Shown here: positions 15,080 through 22,330 of the stretch, piece by piece
Numbering within the stretch: position 1 is the stretch's first letter
How the letters are laid out: each line of letters starts with the position of its first letter
Assembly: GCA_026314275.1 (NCBI GenBank)
Contig: CP111109.1
Coordinates: 2,108,001-2,172,000, forward strand
Length of the DNA stretch: 64,000 nt
Direction of reading: 5' to 3'
From: JAGOEY01 sp017997515
GTDB lineage: Bacteria > Pseudomonadota > Gammaproteobacteria > Burkholderiales > Burkholderiaceae_C
Made by a program: the position numbers and the translations under genes
Notes under the pieces: generated by a model
The model's database searches: none
The model's input: only the letters and a program-made list of their open reading frames with translations
What the model was told of the DNA's origin: nothing

Positions 15080-16009
15080 TCAAAACGAAGCGACCAAGGC
15101 CGGCTCCTGCTCCTCGACTTCACCCTCGGGCTCGCGCTCGGCGGACTCGACGGGTAGGTCGGAAACGGCGTCGGCGGCAGTGTCGATGGCGTTGTCGGCT
15201 TCGGGCGCGGGTGCGTCCTCCACCGTTGGCGCCTCGGCTTGCGCTTGGCTCATCGGATAGACCTGGGTGCCATCGATCTTGATCAGACCGATGTGGATCA
15301 GCGTCGACTCCAGGCTTGCGGCCGGTGCCCCAGCGTGCTCGCCCTTGGTACGGATGTACGGATCGATCTTCATATCGTTGAGACGGAAGGCGATCAGCAC
15401 CTTGCGATCCCCTTCGATGGCCTGCACGCATCGGCGAACCAGATGCTCGGCCCCGGGGGTGGCGACGATCGTGTCGAAGTACCGATATTCCGGTTCATCG
15501 ACAGGTCCGGCCAATGCGGCGATGGAGCACGACAGGAACGGATCGCCATCCTTGGGGGTGACGTCCTTCGGACGGTTGAGGTAGCCGATGCCACGGGTAA
15601 TCAGCTCATGCTGCTCGATTGAAGCCAGTTCGGCCCGCTCGATCGGCTCGGCCTTGAGCAGTCGCGCCTTGAGGGACGCGGCGGCCTTGCCCTGGTTTTC
15701 GCCCTTGTCGCGGATGTACGCATCGCCCCAGAGGTCGCCAAGGCGGAAGCGCACCAGCGGGCGCTGCTTGGGATCGTCAACGCCGATGTAGCGCTGAACG
15801 AGCTTCTTGGCCTCGGCACCCGAGACCTTGACATCGAAGTAGCGGTAGCTGGGGTCCCTGGCGGGGCCGACCAATGCGGCGATGGTGCATGCCAGGAAGG
15901 GCTGCGCACGGCGGCCGCCCCTGACGGGCACTTCACGGACACGCTGGATGTAGCCGATGCCCGATGTGTGGAGGTCGAAATACGATTTCTCGTTGGACGT
16001 GGTGTTCAT
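15080..16009 (-). CDS. STY4534-type ICE replication protein (DUF3577), tandem domains
   Basis: A 309-residue protein made of two copies of the DUF3577 domain. Copy one (about 8-122) has GIGYIQRVREVPVRGG, LACTIAALVGP, YRYFDVKVSG and DAYIRDKGENQGKAAASL. Copy two (about 135-245) has GIGYLNRPKDVTPKDG, LSCSIAALAGP, YRYFDTIVAT and DPYIRTKGEHAGAPAASL. The tail is acidic and low in complexity. The fold resembles single-strand binding proteins, and the family is annotated as an ICE replication protein; direct function is unproven. Its start lies behind element D and leader hairpin 9. Confidence 0.85.
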   Translation of the reverse strand: MNTTSNEKSYFDLHTSGIGYIQRVREVPVRGGRRAQPFLACTIAALVGPARDPSYRYFDVKVSGAEAKKLVQRYIGVDDPKQRPLVRFRLGDLWGDAYIRDKGENQGKAAASLKARLLKAEPIERAELASIEQHELITRGIGYLNRPKDVTPKDGDPFLSCSIAALAGPVDEPEYRYFDTIVATPGAEHLVRRCVQAIEGDRKVLIAFRLNDMKIDPYIRTKGEHAGAPAASLESTLIHIGLIKIDGTQVYPMSQAQAEAPTVEDAPAPEADNAIDTAADAVSDLPVESAEREPEGEVEEQEPALVASF

Positions 16010-16030
16010 GGTGAATCTCCATTGGGAAAA

Positions 16031-16087
16031 GCGGAGACACACCGAGCCCACGCATGCGGGGAAAGGTGCGTAACCCCGCGGTGGGTT
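16031..16087 (-). promoter_or_regulatory. ICE leader hairpin 9 (upstream of DUF3577 gene)
   Basis: Apex CCCACGCATGCGGGG (16047-16061) inside imperfect lower arms GCGGAGACACACC and GGTGCGTAACCCCGC, followed by GGTGGG on the plus strand. Directly adjoins RNA element D. Confidence 0.6.
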
Positions 16088-16099
16088 GATAAGGCGAAA

Positions 16100-16235
16100 G
16101 CATCCACCACCAGAGACTGGTGGCCGCTCGCGTATGGATGCGGTGCGAGCTGGCTCGGTCACGCAGTGGAAACTGCGCCGCAACCTCGAAGACCGATGGT
16201 TGCCTGGCATGTCGCTGACAACGTCAGCAGGCATG
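16100..16235 (-). ncRNA. Structured RNA element D (multi-hairpin, 1 of 4)
   Basis: A non-coding stretch that folds into consecutive hairpins. GCATCC (16100-16105) pairs with GGATGC (16136-16141) and encloses CCACCAG/CTGGTGG. Then hairpin 1 CGCAGT/ACTGCG (16162-16177), hairpin 2 GCAACC/GGTTGC (16180-16203) and hairpin 3 GCTGAC/GTCAGC (16214-16228). The order and spacing match elements A, B and C while arm sequences differ by paired changes. Assigned to the minus strand because it lies in the leader of the DUF3577 gene. Confidence 0.65.
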
Positions 16236-16321
16236 GGGTCAGCATGGGCGGCCCTTGCGCGCGCGGCAGCAATCAATTGGCATCCGGGTGTTTCCCTTTG
16301 TCCACGCAGCCCGGTTCAGCG

Positions 16322-16348
16322 CAAAAGAAAGCCCCCGGTGCGGGGGCT
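16322..16348 (-). terminator. Terminator of the DUF3085 gene
   Basis: On the minus strand, AGCCCCCG / CGGGGGCT arms with a 3-base loop are followed by TTTCTTTT. It lies about 27 bases past the DUF3085 stop. Confidence 0.75.
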
Positions 16349-16374
16349 GCGAGGGGCGAGCGTCAGTTGCCGCT

Positions 16375-16728
16375 CTATGCGGGAGGAACCACCTCCAGTG
16401 ACAAATGTGTGGCGGTGGCCGACAGCATCAGGTCGTCTGCGGTGTGCAGAATGCGCGTGAATACGCCGTCCTTCGGGTCGAAGTACTCCGCGAAGTCGTC
16501 GCCGCCCAGTTCGGCGCGCGCCAGTTCCCACCAGTCGTCGAACGGGTCGGTATCCGGGTTGCAGCCGACGGCATAGGCCAGCAGCTTCACACGCCCATCC
16601 GGGCGTCGCTCTCCCTGCTCGGCGAGGAAGTACACGCCCTGGTCCTTGACCAGGATGACGCGGCATTGACCAGCGATCGCCTCGGTCAGCACAGGCCGCA
16701 GGTCGGAGCCTTTGAATCGCAGTGACAT
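16375..16728 (-). CDS. DUF3085 family ICE protein
   Basis: A 117-residue cytosolic protein of the DUF3085 family, common in ICEs and plasmids. Features: a start MSLRFKGSDLRPVLTEA, the strand CRVILVKDQGVYFLAEQGER, and the conserved AYAVGCNPDTDPFDDWWELA and FAEYFDPKDG blocks. No catalytic motif is evident. The ATG at 16728 is chosen for its AGGAGA ribosome site. It has its own leader hairpin and its own terminator, so it can be expressed alone. Confidence 0.85.
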   Translation of the reverse strand: MSLRFKGSDLRPVLTEAIAGQCRVILVKDQGVYFLAEQGERRPDGRVKLLAYAVGCNPDTDPFDDWWELARAELGGDDFAEYFDPKDGVFTRILHTADDLMLSATATHLSLEVVPPA

Positions 16729-16758
16729 GGTTGAAATCTCCTGTGTGGAATAGAGAAA

Positions 16759-16795
16759 AGGCCCTCCACCCGGATGGATAGAGAGCCTGTGGGGC
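16759..16795 (-). promoter_or_regulatory. ICE leader hairpin 10 (upstream of DUF3085 gene)
   Basis: AGGCCCTC (16759-16766) pairs with GAGAGCCT (16781-16788) with an inner TCCA/TGGA step. Preceded on the transcript by CCAC. Confidence 0.55.
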
Positions 16796-16870
16796 ACATG
16801 GCCAATGGGCTGAAACGACGTGAGGGAGCCTCGTGTCAGCCGAAGAACCCCCAGGATTCGGTTCCCAGGG

Positions 16871-17698
16871 TCATGCCGGTACCGCCTGGCGCTGCCGGGT
16901 AGCCTTGGCGTCGATCACGCTCACATCGATCACGCTCACATCGATCAGGCGCCAACGTCCGTCGTCGACGAGTCGCTCCAGCACTTCGCCGAGCATGTCG
17001 AAATACACCTCGTCATGCCGATCGAGCAAATCGCCGTCGCGGTGTAGCTCCACCACATAGGTGTCGCCGCCTCGCTCGTACAGCACCGTCACCCGGCCCT
17101 CGAACTTCGCGGTCGAGACCGTAAAGCTGATCGCAGGAGGTGTCTCGACGATCTTGGAAGGCTTGGGATCGACCCAGGTGAAGTCCCGGGCTCCCGCATC
17201 GACCAGCATGTGGGTGATGCGCCGGAAGCCATCGGGCGCCGGCATTTCCTCCAACTGCTGGATGAGCTGGCCCAGTTCCATGCACTGCGGCTCGGGGATG
17301 GGCAGCTTGGCCGGCGCAGAGCCGAGGATGTGCGTCTTGACGGTGTAGGGAACCCCGTCGGACGTCATCTCGGTGCGCTCTTCCGGGGTGTCCGCGCGCA
17401 GCCCATCGAAACGGCGCCGTGCGTAGGGTTGGACATGCACCTTGGCACCTTCGTCGGGGACGGTGGTCACCAGCTTGGAATCGAGCACAGCGAATTCGCT
17501 GGGCTTGAGCTTGACGACGATGGCGTCGTCAGTGATTGCGACTACCTTCCCGTCGAAGGACTGGGGGTCGATGGCGAAGCCCCATGTCGAAGACTGCGGC
17601 TGATCGTCGAACACGCGGTACTTGAACGACCGCACGTTGCGGGGCACGTGGCCTGCGACAAGCGAAGGCATCATGGATTTGATGAGGGAACGGTCCAT
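16871..17698 (-). CDS. ICE accessory protein with C-terminal tandem repeat
   Basis: A 275-residue cytosolic protein without a recognised domain. The N-terminal part starts MDRSLIKSMMPSLVAGHVP and contains strand-rich stretches (DGKVVAITDDAIVVKLKPSE), consistent with a nucleotide- or nucleic-acid-binding fold. The C-terminus reads VSVIDVSVIDAK because of a 15-base tandem duplication (16912-16941). It follows element C and a leader hairpin, and its ATG at 17698 has an AAGGAGA site. The open frame upstream of 17698 runs through those RNA elements and is not coding. Confidence 0.72.
   Translation of the reverse strand: MDRSLIKSMMPSLVAGHVPRNVRSFKYRVFDDQPQSSTWGFAIDPQSFDGKVVAITDDAIVVKLKPSEFAVLDSKLVTTVPDEGAKVHVQPYARRRFDGLRADTPEERTEMTSDGVPYTVKTHILGSAPAKLPIPEPQCMELGQLIQQLEEMPAPDGFRRITHMLVDAGARDFTWVDPKPSKIVETPPAISFTVSTAKFEGRVTVLYERGGDTYVVELHRDGDLLDRHDEVYFDMLGEVLERLVDDGRWRLIDVSVIDVSVIDAKATRQRQAVPA
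16912..16941. repeat. 15-bp tandem repeat inside a gene
   Basis: CGATCACGCTCACAT occurs twice, followed by a partial third copy (CGATCA). Being a multiple of three it keeps the frame and adds five residues (VSVID). Confidence 0.9.
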
Positions 17699-17720
17699 GG
17701 AGAATCTCCTTGAGAAAGAA

Positions 17721-17764
17721 ACAAGGGATTCCCCGCCCGCAAGGGAGAGGTCCCTTGTGGGTGG
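17721..17764 (-). promoter_or_regulatory. ICE leader hairpin 11
   Basis: Perfect 8-base lower stem ACAAGGGA (17721-17728) / TCCCTTGT (17751-17758), apex with CCCCGCCCGC and GGGAG, then GGGTGG on the plus strand. Lies just before the AAGGAGA of the gene starting at 17698. Confidence 0.7.
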
Positions 17765-17771
17765 CGTGGAT

Positions 17772-17875
17772 GGACGCGGTACGTCCGTGGAAAACATCGA
17801 CCAGCACGGTTTCCCGTGCTTGCAGCCTTGAAGGTCTCGGCTGCCTGGGCATGTGTCGGCAACGCCGACGAACAT
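17772..17875 (-). ncRNA. Structured RNA element C (multi-hairpin, 1 of 4)
   Basis: Consecutive hairpins in the same order as in elements A, B and D: GGACG/CGTCC (17772-17786), hairpin 1 GCACGG/CCGTGC (17804-17819, GAAA loop on the minus strand), hairpin 2 GCAGCC/GGCTGC (17822-17844), hairpin 3 GTCGGC/GCCGAC (17855-17869). No coding potential is apparent. Confidence 0.65.
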
Positions 17876-17955
17876 GGGGGAAGAATGGCCCGGGAGTAAG
17901 CGGCCCGCCCGCAGGAAACGGCACCCCGCCGTACCCGCTTTACAGCGCTCCGGGC

Positions 17956-17980
17956 AAGAAAAAGCCCCTCGAAAGGGGCT
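17956..17980 (-). terminator. Terminator after the 17988-18266 gene
   Basis: AGCCCCT/AGGGGCT stem (17963-17980) followed on the minus strand by TTTTTCTT. It lies 8 bases past the stop codon. Confidence 0.75.
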
Positions 17981-17987
17981 GGAGATG

Positions 17988-18266
17988 TCAGGCTTCGTAC
18001 ACGAAGTAGTGTTCGCGCTGACGCGGGAAAAACACGTGCTTCCACGTGTCGCCGCTTGTGTTGCCACCGTCGAACACGACCATTTCGTAGTCGTCAATGT
18101 CGGTGTCCGCCAGATCGGCGCTGTCGATATGGCGCATGTGCAGCGTGCCGCTCATGCGCTCGAACACCAGAATCTGGCCGATGGCGTCGTTCTGGCTCAT
18201 GGCGTTAACGCAGGCTCCAAGCTGATTCTCGAAGTCAGGCGTAGGCGAGATGAGATCGGGGAACAT
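17988..18266 (-). CDS. Small ICE protein, function unknown
   Basis: A 92-residue acidic cytosolic protein (SADLADTDIDDYEMVVFDGG), ending in QREHYFVYEA. No known domain. The ATG at 18266 has an AGGAGC ribosome site. Own leader hairpin upstream and terminator downstream mark it as a single-gene unit. Confidence 0.7.
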   Translation of the reverse strand: MFPDLISPTPDFENQLGACVNAMSQNDAIGQILVFERMSGTLHMRHIDSADLADTDIDDYEMVVFDGGNTSGDTWKHVFFPRQREHYFVYEA

Positions 18267-18289
18267 GAGATTGCTCCTATGGAATTGAA

Positions 18290-18330
18290 CCGGCCCAGCT
18301 CCTGGTGGGAGGCGGGCTGGCATGTGGGGG
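18290..18330 (-). promoter_or_regulatory. ICE leader hairpin 12
   Basis: CCGGCCC (18290-18296) pairs with GGGCTGG (18314-18320); the inner step is CTCC/GGGAG. On the transcript it is preceded by CCCCCACA. Confidence 0.6.
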
Positions 18331-18362
18331 ATAAAGGGGAAGGCTTGCGCGTCGCGCGTCTG

Positions 18363-19100
18363 CTAGATCTCGGCCAGTGGCAGGCCCAGTAGCGCGGGTG
18401 CGTCAGCATCTAGGATGAGGATGCGTACATCGGCCTGGCCGGCCAATTCAAGGATGTTCGCCAGGTCGTCAGGCATGCCCTTGTCCCGGTGCTCCTGCCG
18501 AAGCTGCTCCGCACTGATGCCCTCGGCATACTCCAGGTTCTTGTCTGTCCAGGGCGTGGAAATCAGCTTGACGCCGATCGCCGGGCTGTATGGAACCCGG
18601 AAGGCGATGAACAGAAAGGCCTCCGGCGTCGCAAGGTCCGCTAGGCTGGCCAGGTACTGGCCGGTTTCCTGGCTGATGTGCGCGCTGCTGATTTCCCAGC
18701 ATCGGCTGTAATAGCCGGTCTCGAAACTCAACCGCTGCACCACGTCTCGCGCGGCCTCGGCCGAATAGGTATCACCGACGTGGACCGGGCGACCGTCCAG
18801 GTCGTCGCCATGGATGGCATAAACCACCGCACCCACCACGCCTTCGCCGCTGACGCCTTCAATGGCATCGCATTCGGCCATCAGTTCGGCACTGACAGGC
18901 ACAGTGCCATTCCTGACCACCGCGAAGTCGCTGGTGACGATGCAGGGGGAAGAAACCAGCTCCTCCTCGGAGAGGTGCTGTTGGCTCGCGTGGATGTTTC
19001 GCCACACATGCGGGCTTCCGTCTTCGTAGCTGATGCACAGCGTTCGGACGATTTTCAGATTCCAGTAGCCGCGTACAAAGGGGTTGGGATTCTGGGTCAT
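18363..19100 (-). CDS. ICE accessory protein, DUF5983-like
   Basis: A 245-residue cytosolic protein conserved in ICEclc-type elements; I recall it as DUF5983 but cannot verify this. Motifs: ISYEDGSPHVWRNI near the start, VTSDFAVVRNGTVPVSAELM in the middle, YSRCWEISSAHISQETGQY, then FRVPYSPAIGVKLISTPWTD and the C-terminal DVRILILDADAPALLGLPL. No enzyme motif. Behind leader hairpin 13. Confidence 0.7.
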   Translation of the reverse strand: MTQNPNPFVRGYWNLKIVRTLCISYEDGSPHVWRNIHASQQHLSEEELVSSPCIVTSDFAVVRNGTVPVSAELMAECDAIEGVSGEGVVGAVVYAIHGDDLDGRPVHVGDTYSAEAARDVVQRLSFETGYYSRCWEISSAHISQETGQYLASLADLATPEAFLFIAFRVPYSPAIGVKLISTPWTDKNLEYAEGISAEQLRQEHRDKGMPDDLANILELAGQADVRILILDADAPALLGLPLAEI

Positions 19101-19123
19101 AGGATTTCTCCAGATTGAATAAT

Positions 19124-19163
19124 GGAGCCAATCCCCGCCACCGGGAACTGGACCCCGGTGGGT
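19124..19163 (-). promoter_or_regulatory. ICE leader hairpin 13
   Basis: GGAGCCAA (19124-19131) pairs with TGGACCCC (19149-19156); apex TCCCCGCCACCGGGA. Followed on the plus strand by GGTGGG. Upstream of the start at 19100. Confidence 0.6.
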
Positions 19164-19239
19164 TGAAAGTCGAAAAAGCGTCAGGCGGCACTGATCGATG
19201 GCTTTGGACCAATCGGCGCTGGCTGACGGAGGGAAAATT

Positions 19240-19271
19240 GAGGGACATGGCCTGGTGGGCGCATGTCCCTC
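19240..19271 (-). terminator. Hairpin after the 19315-19707 gene, probable terminator
   Basis: Perfect 10-base arms GAGGGACATG (19240-19249) and CATGTCCCTC (19262-19271). On the minus strand AATTTTCCC follows. Preceded by CCACCCC as in the leader hairpins, so a regulatory role is also possible. Confidence 0.5.
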
Positions 19272-19314
19272 ATGGGGTGGCGAACGACAAGGTGGTGATA
19301 TTCCGGAAGCCGGC

Positions 19315-19707
19315 TCACCAACCGCTGTAGTTCACCAGCAGGTCGGCGATGACCTTGCGGCGTTGCAGATCGAGACCGTCGAAGTCCGACAGTCCTTGGA
19401 AGTGGCAGCGCTTGAGCATGGCACCGCCCTCGCGCGCGTTGTAGAAGCTGAACATGGCGGACAGGAACATGCGTTCTCCGCTGCTCAGGACGCCGAGAGC
19501 GTCGTTGGCACGCAGCATGTCGGGACGCAGATCCCACTTGCTCTTGGCCTGGTTCAGGCCTTCGCGTGTGCCGTCGCCAAACCATTGCGGGCCAGCGATC
19601 TCGACACCGCGCTTCCAGGCCTCGAAGAAGGCTTGGGGCGCGGCGGCGAAATGCTGCTCTTCCCACATGATCTGATCGACGACTTCCTGTGGCAAAAGCT
19701 GGTTCAT
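19315..19707 (-). CDS. ICE accessory protein, function unknown
   Basis: A 130-residue helical cytosolic protein (MNQLLPQEVVDQIMWEEQHF, AFFEAWKRGVEIAGPQWFGD, SSGERMFLSAMFSFYNA, ending LLVNYSGW). No recognised domain. It follows the 70-residue gene after 21 bases and so belongs to the same transcript. Confidence 0.7.
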   Translation of the reverse strand: MNQLLPQEVVDQIMWEEQHFAAAPQAFFEAWKRGVEIAGPQWFGDGTREGLNQAKSKWDLRPDMLRANDALGVLSSGERMFLSAMFSFYNAREGGAMLKRCHFQGLSDFDGLDLQRRKVIADLLVNYSGW

Positions 19708-19728
19708 GACGTGATTCCTCCAGTTGGA

Positions 19729-19941
19729 TCAGGGCGTGGCGAGCTGGGACCAGCCGCCTCTTTCGAGGGCACGTTGAGCCGCGACATAGCTGCGGAAGTA
19801 CTCGCTGGATTCCCGCGAAACGGGACCTTCGGTATCGTGCGTGCCGATGTAGTGGCCGGCGGCGCTATGCAGGACTTCGAGCGGCAGGAACTTGCCGCAA
19901 TGGATCAAGGCCAACTGGCCGAAAGAGGCTTGCTGGGACAT
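19729..19941 (-). CDS. Small ICE protein, function unknown
   Basis: A 70-residue protein (starts MSQQASFGQLALIHCGKFLP, contains HYIGTHDTEGPVSRESSEYF). The ATG at 19941 has an AAGGAG ribosome site; the frame upstream overlaps the RNA leader and is not used. First gene of a two-gene unit behind element B and leader hairpin 14. Confidence 0.65.
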   Translation of the reverse strand: MSQQASFGQLALIHCGKFLPLEVLHSAAGHYIGTHDTEGPVSRESSEYFRSYVAAQRALERGGWSQLATP

Positions 19942-19960
19942 GGATGGGCTCCTTGGAGAA

Positions 19961-20004
19961 GCGGGGGCCTTGTCCCTCACGGGATGGCAGCTCCCGCATG
20001 CGGT
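19961..20004 (-). promoter_or_regulatory. ICE leader hairpin 14
   Basis: GCGGGGGCCT pairs with GGCAGCTCCCGC in an imperfect lower stem around TGTCCCTCACGGGAT. Upstream of the start at 19941. Confidence 0.6.
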
Positions 20005-20013
20005 TGAGAAAAA

Positions 20014-20140
20014 GCATCGGCGTCACGAGGACGCGCGTCCGCAGACTCGATGCGATAGCGGACTGGCGGGTGGCGCGGAGAGAATCCGCGGCAGCCTGGA
20101 AACCCTGGCTGCTGGCATGGTGCTGACGGATCAGCGACAC
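20014..20140 (-). ncRNA. Structured RNA element B (multi-hairpin, 1 of 4)
   Basis: GCATCG (20014-20019) pairs with CGATGC (20048-20053). Then hairpin 1 CGCGGA/TCCGCG (20074-20090), hairpin 2 GCAGCC/GGCTGC (20091-20112), hairpin 3 GCTGA/TCAGC (20122-20135). The stretch from about 20060 to 20115 is clearly related to element A at sequence level. Confidence 0.65.
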
Positions 20141-20219
20141 ATGCACGCAGCTTCGTGAGCGAGTCGAGCCACGTCAGCCGGAAATCGGCACCTGCTACAG
20201 CCCCTATTGGCGAACGTGG

Positions 20220-20252
20220 AAAAAAGAAAGCCCCGCAGCAAGTGCGGGGCTA
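20220..20252 (-). terminator. Terminator after the 20277-20834 gene
   Basis: AGCCCCGCA / TGCGGGGCT arms (20230-20252) followed on the minus strand by TTTCTTTTTT. About 25 bases past the stop codon. Confidence 0.85.
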
Positions 20253-20276
20253 TCAGGACGGGCAGGCGATGCTGGA

Positions 20277-20834
20277 TCAGCGAGGCTTGTCGCCCAGCAC
20301 ATGCTGCTTCCATAGGGCGAATGCTTCATCCGGTGCTAGCTCTGCAAGGATGACGATGGGCTGGCCCTGACGGGCGCGCAGCGATGCGAAATACGCCGGC
20401 CTGTCTGCGATGGCCTTGAGCTTGATGCCCTTGAGGAACAGCAGCTTGCCGTCTTTGATGAACAGCACCTTGTTGCCGACGTCGCGGTTGAATGCGGTGC
20501 GCAGCTTGCGCTCGGCGTACATGGCACCGGCCAGTTGATCGACGAGGAAGTCCAACGTAATGTCGATGATCAGCGGCTCTTCGTCCTCTCGTTCGAGGTC
20601 GAGCGAGGCCGGCGGAAGGCTCCTGGTGAATTCCTCCGCCTGGGCCAGAAGCGCGATCTGGCCTTGTAGCGCACGCACGAATGTCGATCCGCCATGTCCG
20701 TCGTTGCGGGCCTCGGCAATGGGAATGCCGTCGAATTCGACAATGGCGGTGAAGCACAGCGTTTCCTCGCTGGCGAAATCGGCCACCTTGAGATTATTCA
20801 GCGTGATGCGGTCTTGTTGGGTAATGGTTTCCAT
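20277..20834 (-). CDS. ICE accessory protein, function unknown
   Basis: A 185-residue cytosolic protein. Beta-rich first half (LNNLKVADFASEETLCFTAI, VEFDGIPIAEARNDGHGG), acidic middle (SLDLEREDEEPLIIDI), basic C-terminal half (KLRTAFNRDVGNKVLFIKDG, LKGIKLKAIADRPA). It resembles small ICE proteins of unknown role; no catalytic site is recognisable. The ATG at 20834 is chosen over upstream frames that run through element A. Confidence 0.7.
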   Translation of the reverse strand: METITQQDRITLNNLKVADFASEETLCFTAIVEFDGIPIAEARNDGHGGSTFVRALQGQIALLAQAEEFTRSLPPASLDLEREDEEPLIIDITLDFLVDQLAGAMYAERKLRTAFNRDVGNKVLFIKDGKLLFLKGIKLKAIADRPAYFASLRARQGQPIVILAELAPDEAFALWKQHVLGDKPR

Positions 20835-20852
20835 GGGAAGTCCTGAGTATCG

Positions 20853-20903
20853 ACCGGGTGACGACACGCCCCTGACGGGACGCGGCATTCGTCCCGTGGG
20901 TTG
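20853..20903 (-). promoter_or_regulatory. ICE leader hairpin 15
   Basis: GACGACACGCCCC pairs imperfectly with GGGACGCGGCATTCGTC around a TGAC loop, followed by CGTGGG on the plus strand. Upstream of the start at 20834. Confidence 0.55.
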
Positions 20904-20936
20904 GAGAAAGGAGGCATCGATGCCCCGGTGGGCAGC

Positions 20937-21040
20937 GTTCGCCGGTGGATGCCGGGGCGAACTGGCGGGTGGCGCGGGTGGAACCCACGGCAGCCTGGAC
21001 ACCCTGGCTGCTGGCTGCTGCCGACACGTCGGCAATGCAG
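20937..21040 (-). ncRNA. Structured RNA element A (multi-hairpin, 1 of 4)
   Basis: GTTCGCC (20937-20943) pairs with GGCGAAC (20956-20962). Then hairpin 1 GGGT/ACCC (20976-20986), hairpin 2 GCAGCC/GGCTGC (20990-21011) and hairpin 3 TGCCGAC/GTCGGCA (21019-21034). Lies between the 3' end of the methyltransferase pseudogene and the gene starting at 20834. Confidence 0.65.
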
Positions 21041-22330
21041 AAGGAAGAATGGCGTGGCCGGTTGGCTGCGTCGTGCATCAATCCGATGCGCTCGATCCCG
21101 TCTTTTGCAGGCACTGCACCAGCCGCTGACCCAGCCACGCGACGCAGGGCACGGCCATGGAATTGCCGATCGCCTTGTAGCGCGGGGCGTCTGCGGCGGG
21201 CTTGCCGCGATAAGGGACCAGGGTGTAGTTGTCGGACATGCCTTGCAGACGTTCGCATTCCACGGGCATCAACCGCCGCACCCGCCACTGCGACCAATCC
21301 CCCGGGCCGGGTTCATTCCAGTCGTAGCGGAAATGCGCCTCGCAGTCGGGAGCCAGCACATAGGGCTTGTTCGCGCCGCCGTCGCAAGTGCGCAACGCCG
21401 CCGCGACGCCGCCGCCAAGCTCGGCGGCAAGACCCTGCCGACCCCGCAGGGCAATGCAGGCCACCGTCGGCACCCCATAGCCCGGCTTGCCGTTGGACAG
21501 GACGGTGCAAGCCACCTGCCCATGGCCCGACTCGAAGCGCACTTCGCCGCGATTGTTCTGCGCGAAGGCGATAGCCGGCACGACACCGGCGTTCGCATGG
21601 CTGTTGCGATGCCCACCAGCACGTAGCGTCGGCGTCAGATCCATCGTGGCATCCGCGCCGCTGCCCTGGGCGGTGAAGGCGATGATCGGCACACCTTTGC
21701 CCGTACCGTCCTCGCTGCTGCCCTTGCCGCCGTTGGCGGTGTCGAGGGTGTGGCTGATGCTGCCGGCGAACGACTGCACCATGAACGTCTCCGTGCGGAT
21801 GTCATGCTTGGGGCCAGCCGCCATCAGGCATGCAGCCACATCGACAGGGCCGATGCCTCCGCTGAATCCGAACGTCGTCGTGACCTTGCCGTAGGGCTGC
21901 TTCAGTCCAGCAAATCCTGCGTATCCGCCTGCTGCTTCAGTACCAGATCCAGCAACACGGGCAGCTTCTTGCCACGGCGCGCTGCCCGCAGAAGAATCCC
22001 CGTGCAGGCCTGCGCGCTCAAAAAGTACTTCGACGGGATCGAGGCCATCTCCACCACTTGCCACAAGAAACACACGCTTGCGGCGTTGGGCGACGCCGAA
22101 ATATTGAGCGTCGAGCACGCGCCAGGCGATGCGGCGCCGGGGTCCAGACACACAACCTGCGTGCGCCCATTTTTGCCCTGGCGGTTCGAGCGCACGGCTT
22201 TCTCCGGCCAGTGCTCCCAGGAAATGCCCGAAGGCGTTGCTGCGGTCGTTGAGGACGCCGGGGACGTTTTCCCAGACGAGCGTGGCCGACGTGCGGCCGT
22301 CTTGGTAGCGGGTTTGGTCGATGGCATTAG

